Positions 52,022-60,937 are shown, numbered from the stretch's first letter. The stretch is 64,000 bases of DNA from Sulfurospirillum diekertiae (GCF_002309535.1 NZ_CP023275.1:2480001-2544000); one strand, 5' to 3'. The notes: generated by a model from the sequence alone, not told the origin. A program made the numbers and translations.

Positions 52022-53812
52022 ATGGAAAATAACACAACCACATTTGAATCATTTGGCTTAAACCCAGAGATTCTTAAAGCCGTCGTAGAGGCTGGCTTTA
52101 CAGAACCAAGTCCCGTACAAGTCGAGGCGATCCCTTTAGTACTAGCGGGTAACGACATCGTTGCTCAAGCACAAACCGGTACCGGTAAAACGGCCGCTTT
52201 TGGTCTCCCAACACTCAGTATGCTCGACCAACACCTTAATAAAGTACAACTTTTAGTCATTACACCAACACGTGAACTTGCAACGCAAGTCAGTGATGAG
52301 CTCTACTCACTCGGTCGTTTTTGCGGTATTAAAACCGTTACCATCTATGGTGGTAGTTCGTATTCACGTCAAATTGGCTTGATCGAAAAAGGTGCAAGCG
52401 TTATCGTTGCCACACCGGGTCGTATGCTTGATCTTCTTAAAAATGGCAGACTTCCAGGTTTTGCTCCTAAGATGGTCGTTTTAGATGAAGCGGATGAGAT
52501 GCTTGATATGGGCTTTTTAGAAGACATTGAAGAGATTTTTACTTACCTTCCCAAAGAGCGTCAAACCCTACTTTTTTCTGCAACGATGCCAGATCCTATC
52601 AAACGTCTTGCTAGCAAAATCTTACATGAGCCAAAATTTGTCAGCATTACGCCAAAAGATCACACCACCAATGAAGACATTGAACAACTTTACTACGTGA
52701 TCAACGAGTATGAGAGAGACGATGCAATGATTCGTCTTTTGGACGCTTTAGAGCCTGAAAAATCCATCGTTTTCTGCCGTACCAAAAAAGAGGTTGACAG
52801 ACTTTCAACCCAACTCATGGCAGTCGGTCATGCAGCCAAAGGGTTGCATGGTGATATGGAACAAAATCAACGTGAGAGCGTGATTAAAGCATTCCGTAGT
52901 TCACAAATCGAAATCCTTGTGGCAACCGATGTTGCGGCACGTGGTTTGAATGTTGCTGACATCAGCCACGTCTTTAACTACCATATGCCATTTGATCCAG
53001 AGAGTTATGTTCACCGTATCGGTAGAACCGGACGTGCGGGCAAAAAGGGTACAGCAATTACCTTGGTAACCCCAATCGAATTTCACTCCATGCAACGTAT
53101 CGGTAAAAAAGTCGGTTCTAAAATCGAGCACAGAATTGTTCCAAGTTTACGTGATGTGAAAGAGAACAAGCTCGTTAAAATTGCCGATGATATTAAAAAT
53201 GCAGAGCTTAACGAAAATGCAAGCAAACTACTTTCGATTCTTGAAGAAGAGATGGATATGTCGCAAATCGCGCTTAAACTGCTCTCAAATCTTCTCAAAG
53301 AGAACACTCCAGTCGGTCCTGATAAAATCGGTTTAGATAAAAAGACCTTAGAGTCTGTCGTTAAAAACATCGAAGAGCGTGATGGTGGTCGTGGCGGCAG
53401 AAGTGGCGGTTACAGAGGAAACTCTGGCGGCGGTTACAGAGGCTCACGTGATGGTGGCGGTTATAGAGGAAACTCTTCACGTGACGGCGGTGGCTATCGA
53501 GGTACATCATCCACAGGTTCTCGTGATGGTGGCGGCTACAAAGGTTCTAACCCACGTGATGGCGGAAGCAGAGATGCTCGCCCTCCACGAGGTGATGGTG
53601 TTCCTAGAAGTGATAGCAGAGGCGAAAGCCGTAACCCTTTTGCGAAAGAGGGAAGCAGTTCAGCACCACGCGAAGGCGGATACAAAGGAACTCGTGATAG
53701 CGGCGATAGCAGACCACCACGCGCGCCAAGAGCCGATAGACCCAGTGCTCCACGCTCTGATGCAGGACGCGCTCCCAAAGCCGCTCCAAGAAACGCATAC
53801 AAAAAAGACTAA
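52022..53812 (+). CDS. DEAD-box ATP-dependent RNA helicase
   Basis: A 596-aa helicase. Core motifs: Q motif ILKAVVEAGFTEPSPVQ, I AQTGTGKTAAF, Ia PTRELATQ, II LDEADEM, III SATMPD, V TDVAARGLNV, VI HRIGRTGRAGK. After a basic linker the C-terminus (about 485-596) is an RGG-like tail with repeats of GGGYRG, SRDGG and PPRA, for RNA binding. I chose ATG 52022 (MENNTTTFESFG) instead of the longer frame, which translates the leader. Similar to DeaD/CsdA-like or RhlE enzymes; the exact subgroup is uncertain. Confidence 0.93.
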   Translation: MENNTTTFESFGLNPEILKAVVEAGFTEPSPVQVEAIPLVLAGNDIVAQAQTGTGKTAAFGLPTLSMLDQHLNKVQLLVITPTRELATQVSDELYSLGRFCGIKTVTIYGGSSYSRQIGLIEKGASVIVATPGRMLDLLKNGRLPGFAPKMVVLDEADEMLDMGFLEDIEEIFTYLPKERQTLLFSATMPDPIKRLASKILHEPKFVSITPKDHTTNEDIEQLYYVINEYERDDAMIRLLDALEPEKSIVFCRTKKEVDRLSTQLMAVGHAAKGLHGDMEQNQRESVIKAFRSSQIEILVATDVAARGLNVADISHVFNYHMPFDPESYVHRIGRTGRAGKKGTAITLVTPIEFHSMQRIGKKVGSKIEHRIVPSLRDVKENKLVKIADDIKNAELNENASKLLSILEEEMDMSQIALKLLSNLLKENTPVGPDKIGLDKKTLESVVKNIEERDGGRGGRSGGYRGNSGGGYRGSRDGGGYRGNSSRDGGGYRGTSSTGSRDGGGYKGSNPRDGGSRDARPPRGDGVPRSDSRGESRNPFAKEGSSSAPREGGYKGTRDSGDSRPPRAPRADRPSAPRSDAGRAPKAAPRNAYKKD

Positions 53813-53818
53813 TAACGT

Positions 53819-53852
53819 CTAGAGTTTGGCTTCGCAAGAAGCTAGACTCTGG
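53819..53852 (+). terminator. Terminator hairpin after the helicase gene
   Basis: A 15-bp stem with a few G-T pairs, GGCTTC-GCAA-GAAGCT at the top with a GNRA tetraloop. It begins 6 bases after the stop. Confidence 0.65.
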
Positions 53853-53897
53853 CTTGTAATACAATGGCGTGATGTTTATCACGCCATCGCTCCTCGT

Positions 53898-54431
53898 TTA
53901 ATTTTCCTTCTCGATCATTGCCTTCAACGCTTCAGCGTTTTCAATATACGCCACTTTTTCAACCTGTTTATTTTTCAGTGTTACCACCGTAATGCCATCC
54001 ACTTTTGCCCCTTTTTTCAAAGAGGTAGCAATCGTCTCATCCAAAATGAGATTGACACTGTAAGGTTGTGTTTTAAGATCAGGAAGTGCAAACGTATTGC
54101 GTATCACCACAGGCATCGGACTGATGTCCGCCACAAACGCCGCATGATGCGTCGTGAGATAATCCGCACTTTGCGCCCCAAGAAACGCTTTAACCGCATG
54201 TCCCGTATCTTTTGCAAATACTAAAATGAGCGTATGAATCGAATCATCCAGTGTATGTGCTTTGCCAAATTGATCAAAAAGCGTGTACGAGATCGTCGAG
54301 CCGACATTTAGCCCATCGCTCAGCGACACCGAAGACGTATGCCCCTCATACGTATCTTTACCTTTCAACAAAAACAGCACTCCCGCCGCAACGACAAGAA
54401 GCGCCAATACGCCCAGTAATATCTTTTTCAT
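53898..54431 (-). CDS. Exported or membrane-anchored protein, thioredoxin-fold-like
   Basis: A 177-aa protein with an N-terminal hydrophobic anchor (ILLGVLALLVVAAGVLFLL) and a domain beginning VGSTISYTLFDQFGKAHTLDDSIHTLILVFAKDTGHAVKAFLGAQSADYL, which looks like a peroxiredoxin/SCO-type fold but has no Cys pair. Function unknown. It is convergent with the helicase gene. Confidence 0.65.
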   Translation of the reverse strand: MKKILLGVLALLVVAAGVLFLLKGKDTYEGHTSSVSLSDGLNVGSTISYTLFDQFGKAHTLDDSIHTLILVFAKDTGHAVKAFLGAQSADYLTTHHAAFVADISPMPVVIRNTFALPDLKTQPYSVNLILDETIATSLKKGAKVDGITVVTLKNKQVEKVAYIENAEALKAMIEKEN

Positions 54432-54502
54432 ATCAAACCTTGTATGCTAAATTTACGGAAGATTGTACCGTAACTCCTCTTTGCTTTTTTTCGCACTCGT
54501 AA

Positions 54503-55129
54503 CTACACCCTATCCAGCGCTAATTTAAGACCTAAAATACCGAGTACACTTCCTGCGATTCTATCGATGTATTTCTTCGTGCGCAAGTAAATCTTTTGAG
54601 CTTTTTGAGTCGATAAAAGTCCAACAACACATGAGTACCACGAAGCATCAATGATAAATGCGATAAGGCAAATGAACAGCGTTCCAAAAGGCGGTACCTC
54701 TTTGGGAAGCAAAGCGGCAAAAATACTTCCGATGATGATCGCCGTTTTTGGGTTGCTCATCTGTGTGGCAAAACCAAATAAAACGGCCTTAAAAAAACTC
54801 TTTGGTTTGTGCTCTAAACTGAGCTTAGTCTCTAAAGGTGTGGCGGCGTACTTCCACATTTTATAGGCTAAATAGACAAGGTACATGCCTCCTGCTACTT
54901 TTAAAGCGCCGTACAAAAAAGGCACGGTTTCTAAAATGGCGTAGAGTCCAAAAATGGCCAACAGTGAAAACACAACCGCACCCATTCCCAAACCAATCGC
55001 CACCCCAAACCCCTCTTTGCGAGACTTGGAAACAGCCGTTTTGACGATCAAGATAAAACTAGGTCCCGGACTCATCGTCCCTAACATAAATACCGTCGCT
55101 ATCGCTAAAAGAAAAGCATATTCACCCAT
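54503..55129 (-). CDS. LysE family amino-acid exporter
   Basis: A 208-aa membrane protein with six helices; GTMSPGPSFILIVKTAVSKSRKEGFGVAIGLGMGA is the LysE/RhtB signature and FGFATQMSNPKTAIIIGSIFAALLP another. The substrate cannot be predicted. Its ribosome-binding site AAAGG is the flank of a TTTACATGTAAAGG palindrome. Confidence 0.92.
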   Translation of the reverse strand: MGEYAFLLAIATVFMLGTMSPGPSFILIVKTAVSKSRKEGFGVAIGLGMGAVVFSLLAIFGLYAILETVPFLYGALKVAGGMYLVYLAYKMWKYAATPLETKLSLEHKPKSFFKAVLFGFATQMSNPKTAIIIGSIFAALLPKEVPPFGTLFICLIAFIIDASWYSCVVGLLSTQKAQKIYLRTKKYIDRIAGSVLGILGLKLALDRV

Positions 55130-55285
55130 GATGTGCCTTTACATGTAAAAATTTTAACCAGAATTTTGGCTTATGAAAGTTTAGCATGTGAATGTGGATA
55201 CGGAGATAAGAGAGGTTGTTTAAATGGTTTTTTTGATAGGATTTCTTGGAAAGTATTTACATGTAAAGGAAATAAAGATAGAACA

Positions 55286-55591
55286 ATGATACATAATATG
55301 GTATTTGTTATAGAGTATTATGATAAAGAAAACGATACATTTATAAAAAATGAATTAATTTCTCTATGTACGATTAAAGACGTAAAAAATATTTTGATGG
55401 AAGTTTATAATGATGAAAAACATATAGGTATTAGTGTGAATGATGAATATTTAGCGGGAAGCTATCCTATTACAGAGAAAGTAAAAGAAAAAATATATTT
55501 AAAATTTGGAATGGATGTGGATATCGAACATTATGATTGTTTTCTATCTCAAGAATATAAAAGTGCTTTAACAAAGAACAATAATATATAA
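55286..55591 (+). CDS. Small AT-rich orphan gene, immunity-protein-like
   Basis: About 101 aa from ATG 55286 (MIHNMVFVIEYYDKEND). It is much more AT-rich than its neighbours, which suggests recent acquisition. The pattern FVIEYYDKENDTFI...LISLCTIKDVKNILM...YDCFLSQEY recalls small DUF7683-like or immunity proteins of polymorphic toxin systems, but I cannot confirm it. The open frame extends upstream to 55133 across a TTTACATGTAAAGG palindrome, without a good start. No toxin gene is adjacent. Confidence 0.5.
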   Translation: MIHNMVFVIEYYDKENDTFIKNELISLCTIKDVKNILMEVYNDEKHIGISVNDEYLAGSYPITEKVKEKIYLKFGMDVDIEHYDCFLSQEYKSALTKNNNI

Positions 55592-55605
55592 CTACTTTGA
55601 ATAAA

Positions 55606-55881
55606 TTACTCTTTCAAATGCTTACGAGACACCATCACGCCCTTATACCCTGTCGTTTTCACCGCTTCTAAATAAACTTTATCCTCAATGCCATCTTTCG
55701 CAACGACTCGCGCCAATTTTGTCTCTAGCGTCACTTTGGCATTTTCCACACCCTCAACGCTTTTGAGTGCTTTTTTCACGGCGGTAGTACACAAAGGACA
55801 GTGCATTTCAGCGACTTTGATGACCACTTCTTCTTTGGCAAAGAGCATTAACGGTAAAAGCAAAATTAACCATTTTTTCAT
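55606..55881 (-). CDS. Periplasmic heavy-metal-binding protein, MerP-like
   Basis: A 91-aa HMA-domain protein with signal peptide (LILLLPLMLFA) and the metal motif AEMHCPLCTTAVKKALKSVEGV. MerP normally has GMxCxxC with Hg(II) or other soft metals. Its ATG overlaps the stop of the MerT-like gene upstream by 4 bases. Confidence 0.88.
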   Translation of the reverse strand: MKKWLILLLPLMLFAKEEVVIKVAEMHCPLCTTAVKKALKSVEGVENAKVTLETKLARVVAKDGIEDKVYLEAVKTTGYKGVMVSRKHLKE

Positions 55882-56210
55882 TCGTCATTTCCTATGAAAA
55901 GATTCGCCACTTCGGGATAGAGTAAAATCACTAGAATTATCCCTAAAATGATGGAGTAAAACCATAAATAGCGTTTTCGCTTTTGAGGATTACATGTAAA
56001 GGTGTGATGAGCGTAACTACGCCATGAAAGCCACAAAACAAAGAGCGATAAAAGAGAGAGCGGTATGCGAAACGGGGTGAGGACTTCTAAGAAACTTAGA
56101 AATCCAAACGAGATTCCAAAGAGTAAAAACAGCAAAGGTGGCAGACAACATGCCGTGGCGGCAAGGGCTGAGAGCAGCGCTGTGAGTACACCTAGAATCT
56201 CTTTTTTCAT
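55878..56210 (-). CDS. MerT-like mercuric or metal transport protein
   Basis: A 110-aa inner-membrane protein with three helices and the paired cysteines ATACCLPPLLFLLFGIS that accept the metal from MerP. No mercuric reductase (MerA) or MerR is seen, so the pair may import or sense another soft metal, or be a remnant. It lies 3 bases after the transglutaminase gene. Confidence 0.85.
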   Translation of the reverse strand: MKKEILGVLTALLSALAATACCLPPLLFLLFGISFGFLSFLEVLTPFRIPLSLLSLFVLWLSWRSYAHHTFTCNPQKRKRYLWFYSIILGIILVILLYPEVANLFIGNDE

Positions 56211-56213
56211 CGT

Positions 56214-57302
56214 TTAGAGTTTTTCTTGTGAATTAAAGCTATATGCAAACGATGCAGGAGCGTAGTAGTCTAAGACTTCATCTTCGACTTCGGCGTACGG
56301 GTAACCAAACATATTGATCGGTTTTTGCGTCGGTGTTGGAGCAAGTACGAAATCTCTTCCGTGGTTGTAACCCATCCAGTTCATTTCCCAGTTGCCAAAG
56401 AAGTAATCGCGCACTTCTTTAATGAGCGGATCATTTAGCGTCATTTTTTCGGTTAAAATGACTTTAGCCACATCGGCAGGATCGCATGGAACCCAGCCTG
56501 CGCCATCAATGTAAAATTCACTTCTACAATGCTCTGCTCCCGTAATTTTCGCCAACCCTTTTTCATCGCTGCTTCCGCATGCTTTGGAGTAACGCGAACT
56601 GCCTAAACGAATACCAAACACTTCACGAGCCGGCACGCCCACACTTCTCATAAGCGCGACAAAAACAGAGCTGATGTCCGTACATTTGCCGCCCATGATG
56701 TTATTTTCGATGGCTTTGCCCGCATCTCCTAAACCACAACCGATGACAGCGTTGTCGCGGTACATATTTTCCGTCACCCAAAGGTAAATTGCTTTGGCTT
56801 TTTCAAGCGGTGTTTTAGAAGTAGCTGTGATTTTAAGGGCTAACTCTTTGACTTTACCACTCGTTGGAATGTGCGCCGTTGGTTTGAGGTAGTGTGCAAC
56901 GTCTTTTGGGTATTTCATTGAGGCGGTTGCTTTGGAAAGATCGCCGTTACGCTCCGACGTGGTAACGGTGTATGTTACTTCTAAAACTTTCTCGCCGCCC
57001 TCTTTCCACTCAGCGTAAAGCGTTCGGGCTTTGTAACTGTTTTTGTCGGTCACATACGCATTGGTGGCATTGGAGTTAAATTTAAAATCGCTCACTTTTT
57101 GATAACTTGTCTCTTGTGGAAGTGGAACCCAAAGTTTCGTCAAACCATTTTTATTTTCGTGTTTGAGATTGTAACTGTTTGTGACGAAAAAAATACGTGT
57201 TTTTGATTTTGGTTCACTCGCTTCTAAAACAGAAACGTGAGGTAAAATAACACTACTTGCACCAAGTGCAACACATCCTTTGATAAAGGCTCTTCTTTGC
57301 AT
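56214..57302 (-). CDS. Twin-arginine-exported transglutaminase-like protein
   Basis: A 362-aa protein with an RRAFIKGCVALGASS signal. The core has the catalytic Cys in NIMGGKCTDISSVFVALMRSVGVPAREVFG, the His in GAEHCRSEFYI and the Asp in WVPCDPADV, that is a complete Cys-His-Asp triad of the transglutaminase/protease fold. These periplasmic proteins usually act as peptidases or amidases. It precedes the MerT/MerP-like genes; any link is unproven. The AAGGA ribosome-binding site derives from an ACATGTAAGGA palindrome. Confidence 0.87.
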   Translation of the reverse strand: MQRRAFIKGCVALGASSVILPHVSVLEASEPKSKTRIFFVTNSYNLKHENKNGLTKLWVPLPQETSYQKVSDFKFNSNATNAYVTDKNSYKARTLYAEWKEGGEKVLEVTYTVTTSERNGDLSKATASMKYPKDVAHYLKPTAHIPTSGKVKELALKITATSKTPLEKAKAIYLWVTENMYRDNAVIGCGLGDAGKAIENNIMGGKCTDISSVFVALMRSVGVPAREVFGIRLGSSRYSKACGSSDEKGLAKITGAEHCRSEFYIDGAGWVPCDPADVAKVILTEKMTLNDPLIKEVRDYFFGNWEMNWMGYNHGRDFVLAPTPTQKPINMFGYPYAEVEDEVLDYYAPASFAYSFNSQEKL

Positions 57303-57447
57303 TGTAAATCCTTACATGTAAAATGGCACAAAGAGGAGAAAACATAAAAGTAGTTAGAAATGGAGTTAATACGATTATGTTTGTCTAAACCTTAGACGTT
57401 GTGCATTGGAGGGATTTTACAGTGGATTAGCTTAAAAATAAACTTAG

Positions 57448-57479
57448 AAGTTCTGATAATTAAATATTATCAGAACTTA
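57448..57479 (-). terminator. Strong hairpin terminator
   Basis: AAGTTCTGATAAT and ATTATCAGAACTT arms, about 14 bp, directly after the small Lys-rich gene. Confidence 0.8.
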
Positions 57480-57487
57480 CTTAAGCC

Positions 57488-57703
57488 TTACGCAACTTTA
57501 GATGATTTTTTTTTGCTCTTCTTAGAAGCTACGTGATGTTTAGGGGTACTTTTTTTAGAAGCCGTTGCTTTTTTAGCAGTTTTTGCTTTTACAGTTTTTG
57601 TTTTTGTTGGTGCTGCATCTTCTGACGAAAGATAGCTTTGAGCAAATACTGATGATGATAAAAATGCAACCATAGCCATAACTAGTGTTAAACGTTTCAA
57701 CAT
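57488..57703 (-). CDS. Small exported lysine-rich protein
   Basis: A 71-aa protein with signal peptide (LTLVMAMVAFLSSSVFA) and a mature part almost entirely of K, T, A and S (TKTKTVKAKTAKKATASKK, then SKKSKKKSSKVA), strongly basic. It could coat DNA, envelope or nucleic acid outside the membrane; no family recognised. ATG 57703 has AGGAG upstream; a longer frame to 57742 has no site. Confidence 0.7.
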   Translation of the reverse strand: MLKRLTLVMAMVAFLSSSVFAQSYLSSEDAAPTKTKTVKAKTAKKATASKKSTPKHHVASKKSKKKSSKVA

Positions 57704-57750
57704 GTTTTCTCCTTTCTTAGAAATAAAAGCGCTATTGTACAATGTAAAAT

Positions 57751-58728
57751 CTAAATTTTTTCCAAAATGTGTAAATACTCGTAGTTTAGGCGTTTTTTGA
57801 GCCTATTTTGATAAGACTTAAAACGTTGATGTGGTATTTTTACATTATTATATTTTCCATATTTTTTCATCATGGAAGCAATCTCTTCACAAGCGATTAA
57901 TCCCTCATCATTATAACTCAAAAAAATATACGTAAACTGTGCCTCTTGAATCAATTTTTCCAATGCACTCAAAGCCGTTATAGGCTTACAATACGATGAG
58001 CTTTCATAACTCCTGACACCGGTTTTACCTTTAGGATGAAACGGATCATAATGTGCAATGGTATTTAAAATATGATAATTTGCGCCATATTGACGACGAT
58101 TATACGGGGGATCCAGATAGAGAATATCGCCCTTTAGTTTTGAGATGAGCACATTGGCATCTTCGCAAAAAATCTGATGAGGCTTATACGTTGGCTGATA
58201 CTCCAATGGTTCAAACGATAATGAAATTTGAGCTAAAGGCTTTAAATGCTTTAAAAAAGCGCTGTACACGGAAGCCGTATTGGCAACTTTATCGGCACTG
58301 AGCAACAAGGATGCTAACAGAAAAAAGTAGTGTTTTTCATCTTTTTTATACGCTTCAATCCCTTGGCGCAAGGCATCTATTTTTTTGCCATTTTCATCAC
58401 TAAAATAGTTTCTACCGCTTCCGCTACCGTGACAATAATAGTCATAAATTAGCCCCTCTTTAAGAGGTAATTCATTCAGCGATGCCATGATGTTAGAGAC
58501 ATCATCAAGCACGCCTGTTTGCAAAAGCGCCTGATTGAGGACATAGCTGTAGTATTCAAGATCGTTGCTCAAAATCGTGCACCCTTTTTGCGCAAATGAG
58601 TGCCCAACGATGCCGCTACCCGCAAAAAGATCACAAAAGACTGTGGAAGAGAGATCATGCCCCACAAAAGCTTCTATGGTGGCATGAATGAAAGGAAGAA
58701 GCTTTGCTTTTGAACCAATATAGTTCAT
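57751..58728 (-). CDS. D12 class N6-adenine DNA methyltransferase
   Basis: A 325-aa Dam-type methylase with SAM motif FCDLFAGSGIVGHSFAQKG near residue 32 and catalytic DPPYNRRQYGANYH near 205. It starts MNYIGSKAKLLPFI, the typical D12 beginning. No restriction endonuclease is nearby, so it is an orphan methylase; the target site is unknown. Confidence 0.9.
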   Translation of the reverse strand: MNYIGSKAKLLPFIHATIEAFVGHDLSSTVFCDLFAGSGIVGHSFAQKGCTILSNDLEYYSYVLNQALLQTGVLDDVSNIMASLNELPLKEGLIYDYYCHGSGSGRNYFSDENGKKIDALRQGIEAYKKDEKHYFFLLASLLLSADKVANTASVYSAFLKHLKPLAQISLSFEPLEYQPTYKPHQIFCEDANVLISKLKGDILYLDPPYNRRQYGANYHILNTIAHYDPFHPKGKTGVRSYESSSYCKPITALSALEKLIQEAQFTYIFLSYNDEGLIACEEIASMMKKYGKYNNVKIPHQRFKSYQNRLKKRLNYEYLHILEKI

Positions 58729-58814
58729 CTCTTTTCCTCAAAATTTTCCATATCATAGCAAAAGTAGAACACTTTTTGCTTAGGGATACGTAAGAATTTT
58801 TCAAAGGATAAAAC

Positions 58815-59171
58815 ATGCATTTTTTAGTGGTTGATGATAGCTCAACAATGCGCAGAATTTTGTGCAACACCTTAGGCAGTATCGGGTACAGTACAACAGA
58901 AGCAGAAGACGGACTGGATGCGCTTAAAAAAATCAAAAATCAAAAATTTGATGCCATCATGACTGACTGGAATATGCCTAAAATGAACGGCTTAGAGCTT
59001 GTACGCAACCTTAGAGCCATGGAAGAGTATAAATACACTCCCATCATTATGGTCACAACCGAAGGTGGCAAACGTGAAGTGATTACCGCCATAAAAGAGG
59101 GCGTTAATAATTATATTGTCAAACCTTTTACGGCTAATGTTCTTCGTGAAAAACTGAAAGAGATCGTCTAA
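58815..59171 (+). CDS. cheY: CheY-like chemotaxis response regulator
   Basis: A 118-aa single receiver domain: FLVVDDSSTMRRI, phospho-Asp in IMTDWNMPKMNG, IIMVTTEGGKR (T87-type) and YIVKPFT. The MRRIL...LGxxGY pattern is that of flagellar CheY. It stands alone, with a palindromic terminator after it. Confidence 0.9.
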   Translation: MHFLVVDDSSTMRRILCNTLGSIGYSTTEAEDGLDALKKIKNQKFDAIMTDWNMPKMNGLELVRNLRAMEEYKYTPIIMVTTEGGKREVITAIKEGVNNYIVKPFTANVLREKLKEIV

Positions 59172-59175
59172 AATT

Positions 59176-59209
59176 CTTTCTCTTTTGCTCACGTGAGCAA
59201 AAGAGAAAG
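59176..59209. terminator. 34-bp perfect palindrome terminator
   Basis: Arms CTTTCTCTTTTGCTCAC and its exact complement, centred on CACGTG. It stops both cheY and the leftward urea operon. Confidence 0.85.
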
Positions 59210-59216
59210 ACCGCTC

Positions 59217-59612
59217 TTAATCTTTACATGTAAGATAGTTTCGCCATCCCCCATATTGACTGATTTCTTTCGCGCCTTTCAGTGCATCCGCTTCACATAA
59301 AAAGCCATACACACTGCTTCCATCTTCTAACACAACCGTACCAATGCACAAAGGAGAAGCGATCTGCACCATAAATGCTCCAAAATTCTCCAGTGGCATT
59401 TCCCACACTTCCAGCTCTAGCGCGTATGAGCTCGTGCTGTCTTTGAGCATTCCTGGTCGGGGTGGTACTTTTTCGGGAACATCAAAGAGACGATACCCCG
59501 CAAGCGTTTTGCATGCTTTGACAAACACGGCGTCTAGGCTAAGCAGTTGATGATTGAGTGGCAGACCTTGCATATGTGCGCCACATACGGCAATTTGAAT
59601 GGTTTTTTTCAT
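59217..59612 (-). CDS. Allophanate hydrolase C-terminal domain protein (separate subunit)
   Basis: A 131-aa protein like the C-terminal domain of allophanate hydrolase (gamma-glutamylcyclotransferase-like fold): VCGAHMQGLPLNHQL, ASPLCIGTVVLEDGS and FLCEADAL. In many bacteria this part is fused to the amidase; here it is a separate gene overlapping the amidase by 4 bases. Confidence 0.85.
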   Translation of the reverse strand: MKKTIQIAVCGAHMQGLPLNHQLLSLDAVFVKACKTLAGYRLFDVPEKVPPRPGMLKDSTSSYALELEVWEMPLENFGAFMVQIASPLCIGTVVLEDGSSVYGFLCEADALKGAKEISQYGGWRNYLTCKD

Positions 59613-60937
59613 ATGGACTCCTTCATATAGCGTTCACCCATCTCCAGTAACGCTTCGTCGTTAAAATGATCGGCAAAAATCGTAATGCCAAAAGGCAGAT
59701 GATTGCTGCGTTCTCCTGCTGGCAAAGCATACGCTGCAAGATCGAGAAGGTTCATAAAATTGGTGTAATAGCCCAAATTGCTATTGAGCGTTATCGGGTC
59801 AGCTTGAACGGCTTCGATGGTATAAATCGTTCCTGTGGTCGGTGTTACACAAAAGTCCACTTCGGCCAAAATTTTCTCCGCCGCTCTGCGGTAAGCCTTG
59901 AGTTGATACTCTGCTTCAAAATACTCACTCGCTTTTTTTGCCTCACCTTGAGCAATAATGGCACGGGTTACCTCTAAAAAGCTCTTAGGCGATGTGTGAA
60001 GCAGTGTTTGAGTCGCAACATAGCGCTCAGCAACCCAAGGTCCACTGTACAGGAGATTGGCCGCTTCTAAAAATGGGGTAAAGTCAATTTCCTTAGGCAC
60101 TCCACCTAAGCCAATCAAACGCTCTATACTCTTCTCAAACAGCACTTTTGCCTCTGTATCGCCAAAAAATTGAAGATCGCCCACCTTGGGAACACCAAAG
60201 GTAAAGTTTAAAGGTATCGCACGCTTTTGAGGCGGTAACGCTCTAGCATAGACATCTTTTTCATCAAACGACGCCATAATCTCGAAGATAGTAGACACAT
60301 CGCTTGCCTCTTTACAAAACAACGAGACACAGTCCAAACTGCGACACGCGGGTACTACACCAGAGGTACTCACGACCCCTTTGCTGGCTTTAAAACCACA
60401 GAGATTATTAAACGCCGCAGGCACTCTGCCCGAACCTGCTGTATCGGTTCCTAAAGAAAAAACGACCATATCAAGCGCAACACTCACCGCACTGCCGGAA
60501 CTAGAACCGCCTGAAATATACGCAGAATCAATGCTGTTTTGACACGCCCCATAAGGTGAACGCGTACCCACAAGTCCTGTGGCAAATTGATCAAGATTGG
60601 TTTTGCCGATGGGAATCGCGCCCGCTTCAATCAGTTTTTCGACCACAAAAGCAGATCGCTCTGGCACATAGGTAAAATCAGGACACGCCGCAGTGGTAGG
60701 AATGCCCGCTAAGTCAATGTTGTCTTTTATGGCAAAGGGTACACCATAAAGCGGTAATGCTTCCATCGAAGCTTGTTCAAGTTTTGTTAAATAAGGCTCT
60801 AACTCCGTATCGCTTAACACATGCAACCAGATAGGATTGTCTGAAAAGTGTGCGATGCGCTCTTTAATCTGCTGCACCAATTCTCGTGGTGTACACGTAT
60901 TTTGAGCGTAATTTTGCTTTACATGTAAAAGTGTCAT
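59609..60937 (-). CDS. atzF: Allophanate hydrolase (amidase domain)
   Basis: A 442-aa amidase-signature enzyme hydrolysing allophanate to ammonia and CO2, the second step of the ATP-dependent urea pathway. Residues: catalytic Lys in FAIKDNIDLAGIPTTAACP and Ser-Ser-Lys signature GGSSSGSAVSVALDMVVFSLGTDTAGSGRVPAAFNNLCGFK. It overlaps the transporter gene and the small domain gene. Confidence 0.9.
   Translation of the reverse strand: MTLLHVKQNYAQNTCTPRELVQQIKERIAHFSDNPIWLHVLSDTELEPYLTKLEQASMEALPLYGVPFAIKDNIDLAGIPTTAACPDFTYVPERSAFVVEKLIEAGAIPIGKTNLDQFATGLVGTRSPYGACQNSIDSAYISGGSSSGSAVSVALDMVVFSLGTDTAGSGRVPAAFNNLCGFKASKGVVSTSGVVPACRSLDCVSLFCKEASDVSTIFEIMASFDEKDVYARALPPQKRAIPLNFTFGVPKVGDLQFFGDTEAKVLFEKSIERLIGLGGVPKEIDFTPFLEAANLLYSGPWVAERYVATQTLLHTSPKSFLEVTRAIIAQGEAKKASEYFEAEYQLKAYRRAAEKILAEVDFCVTPTTGTIYTIEAVQADPITLNSNLGYYTNFMNLLDLAAYALPAGERSNHLPFGITIFADHFNDEALLEMGERYMKESI

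Noticed and set aside
53379-53822. 147-aa open frame inside the helicase tail
   Set aside because: It is an alternative frame of the Gly/Arg-rich repeat with no separate ribosome-binding site.
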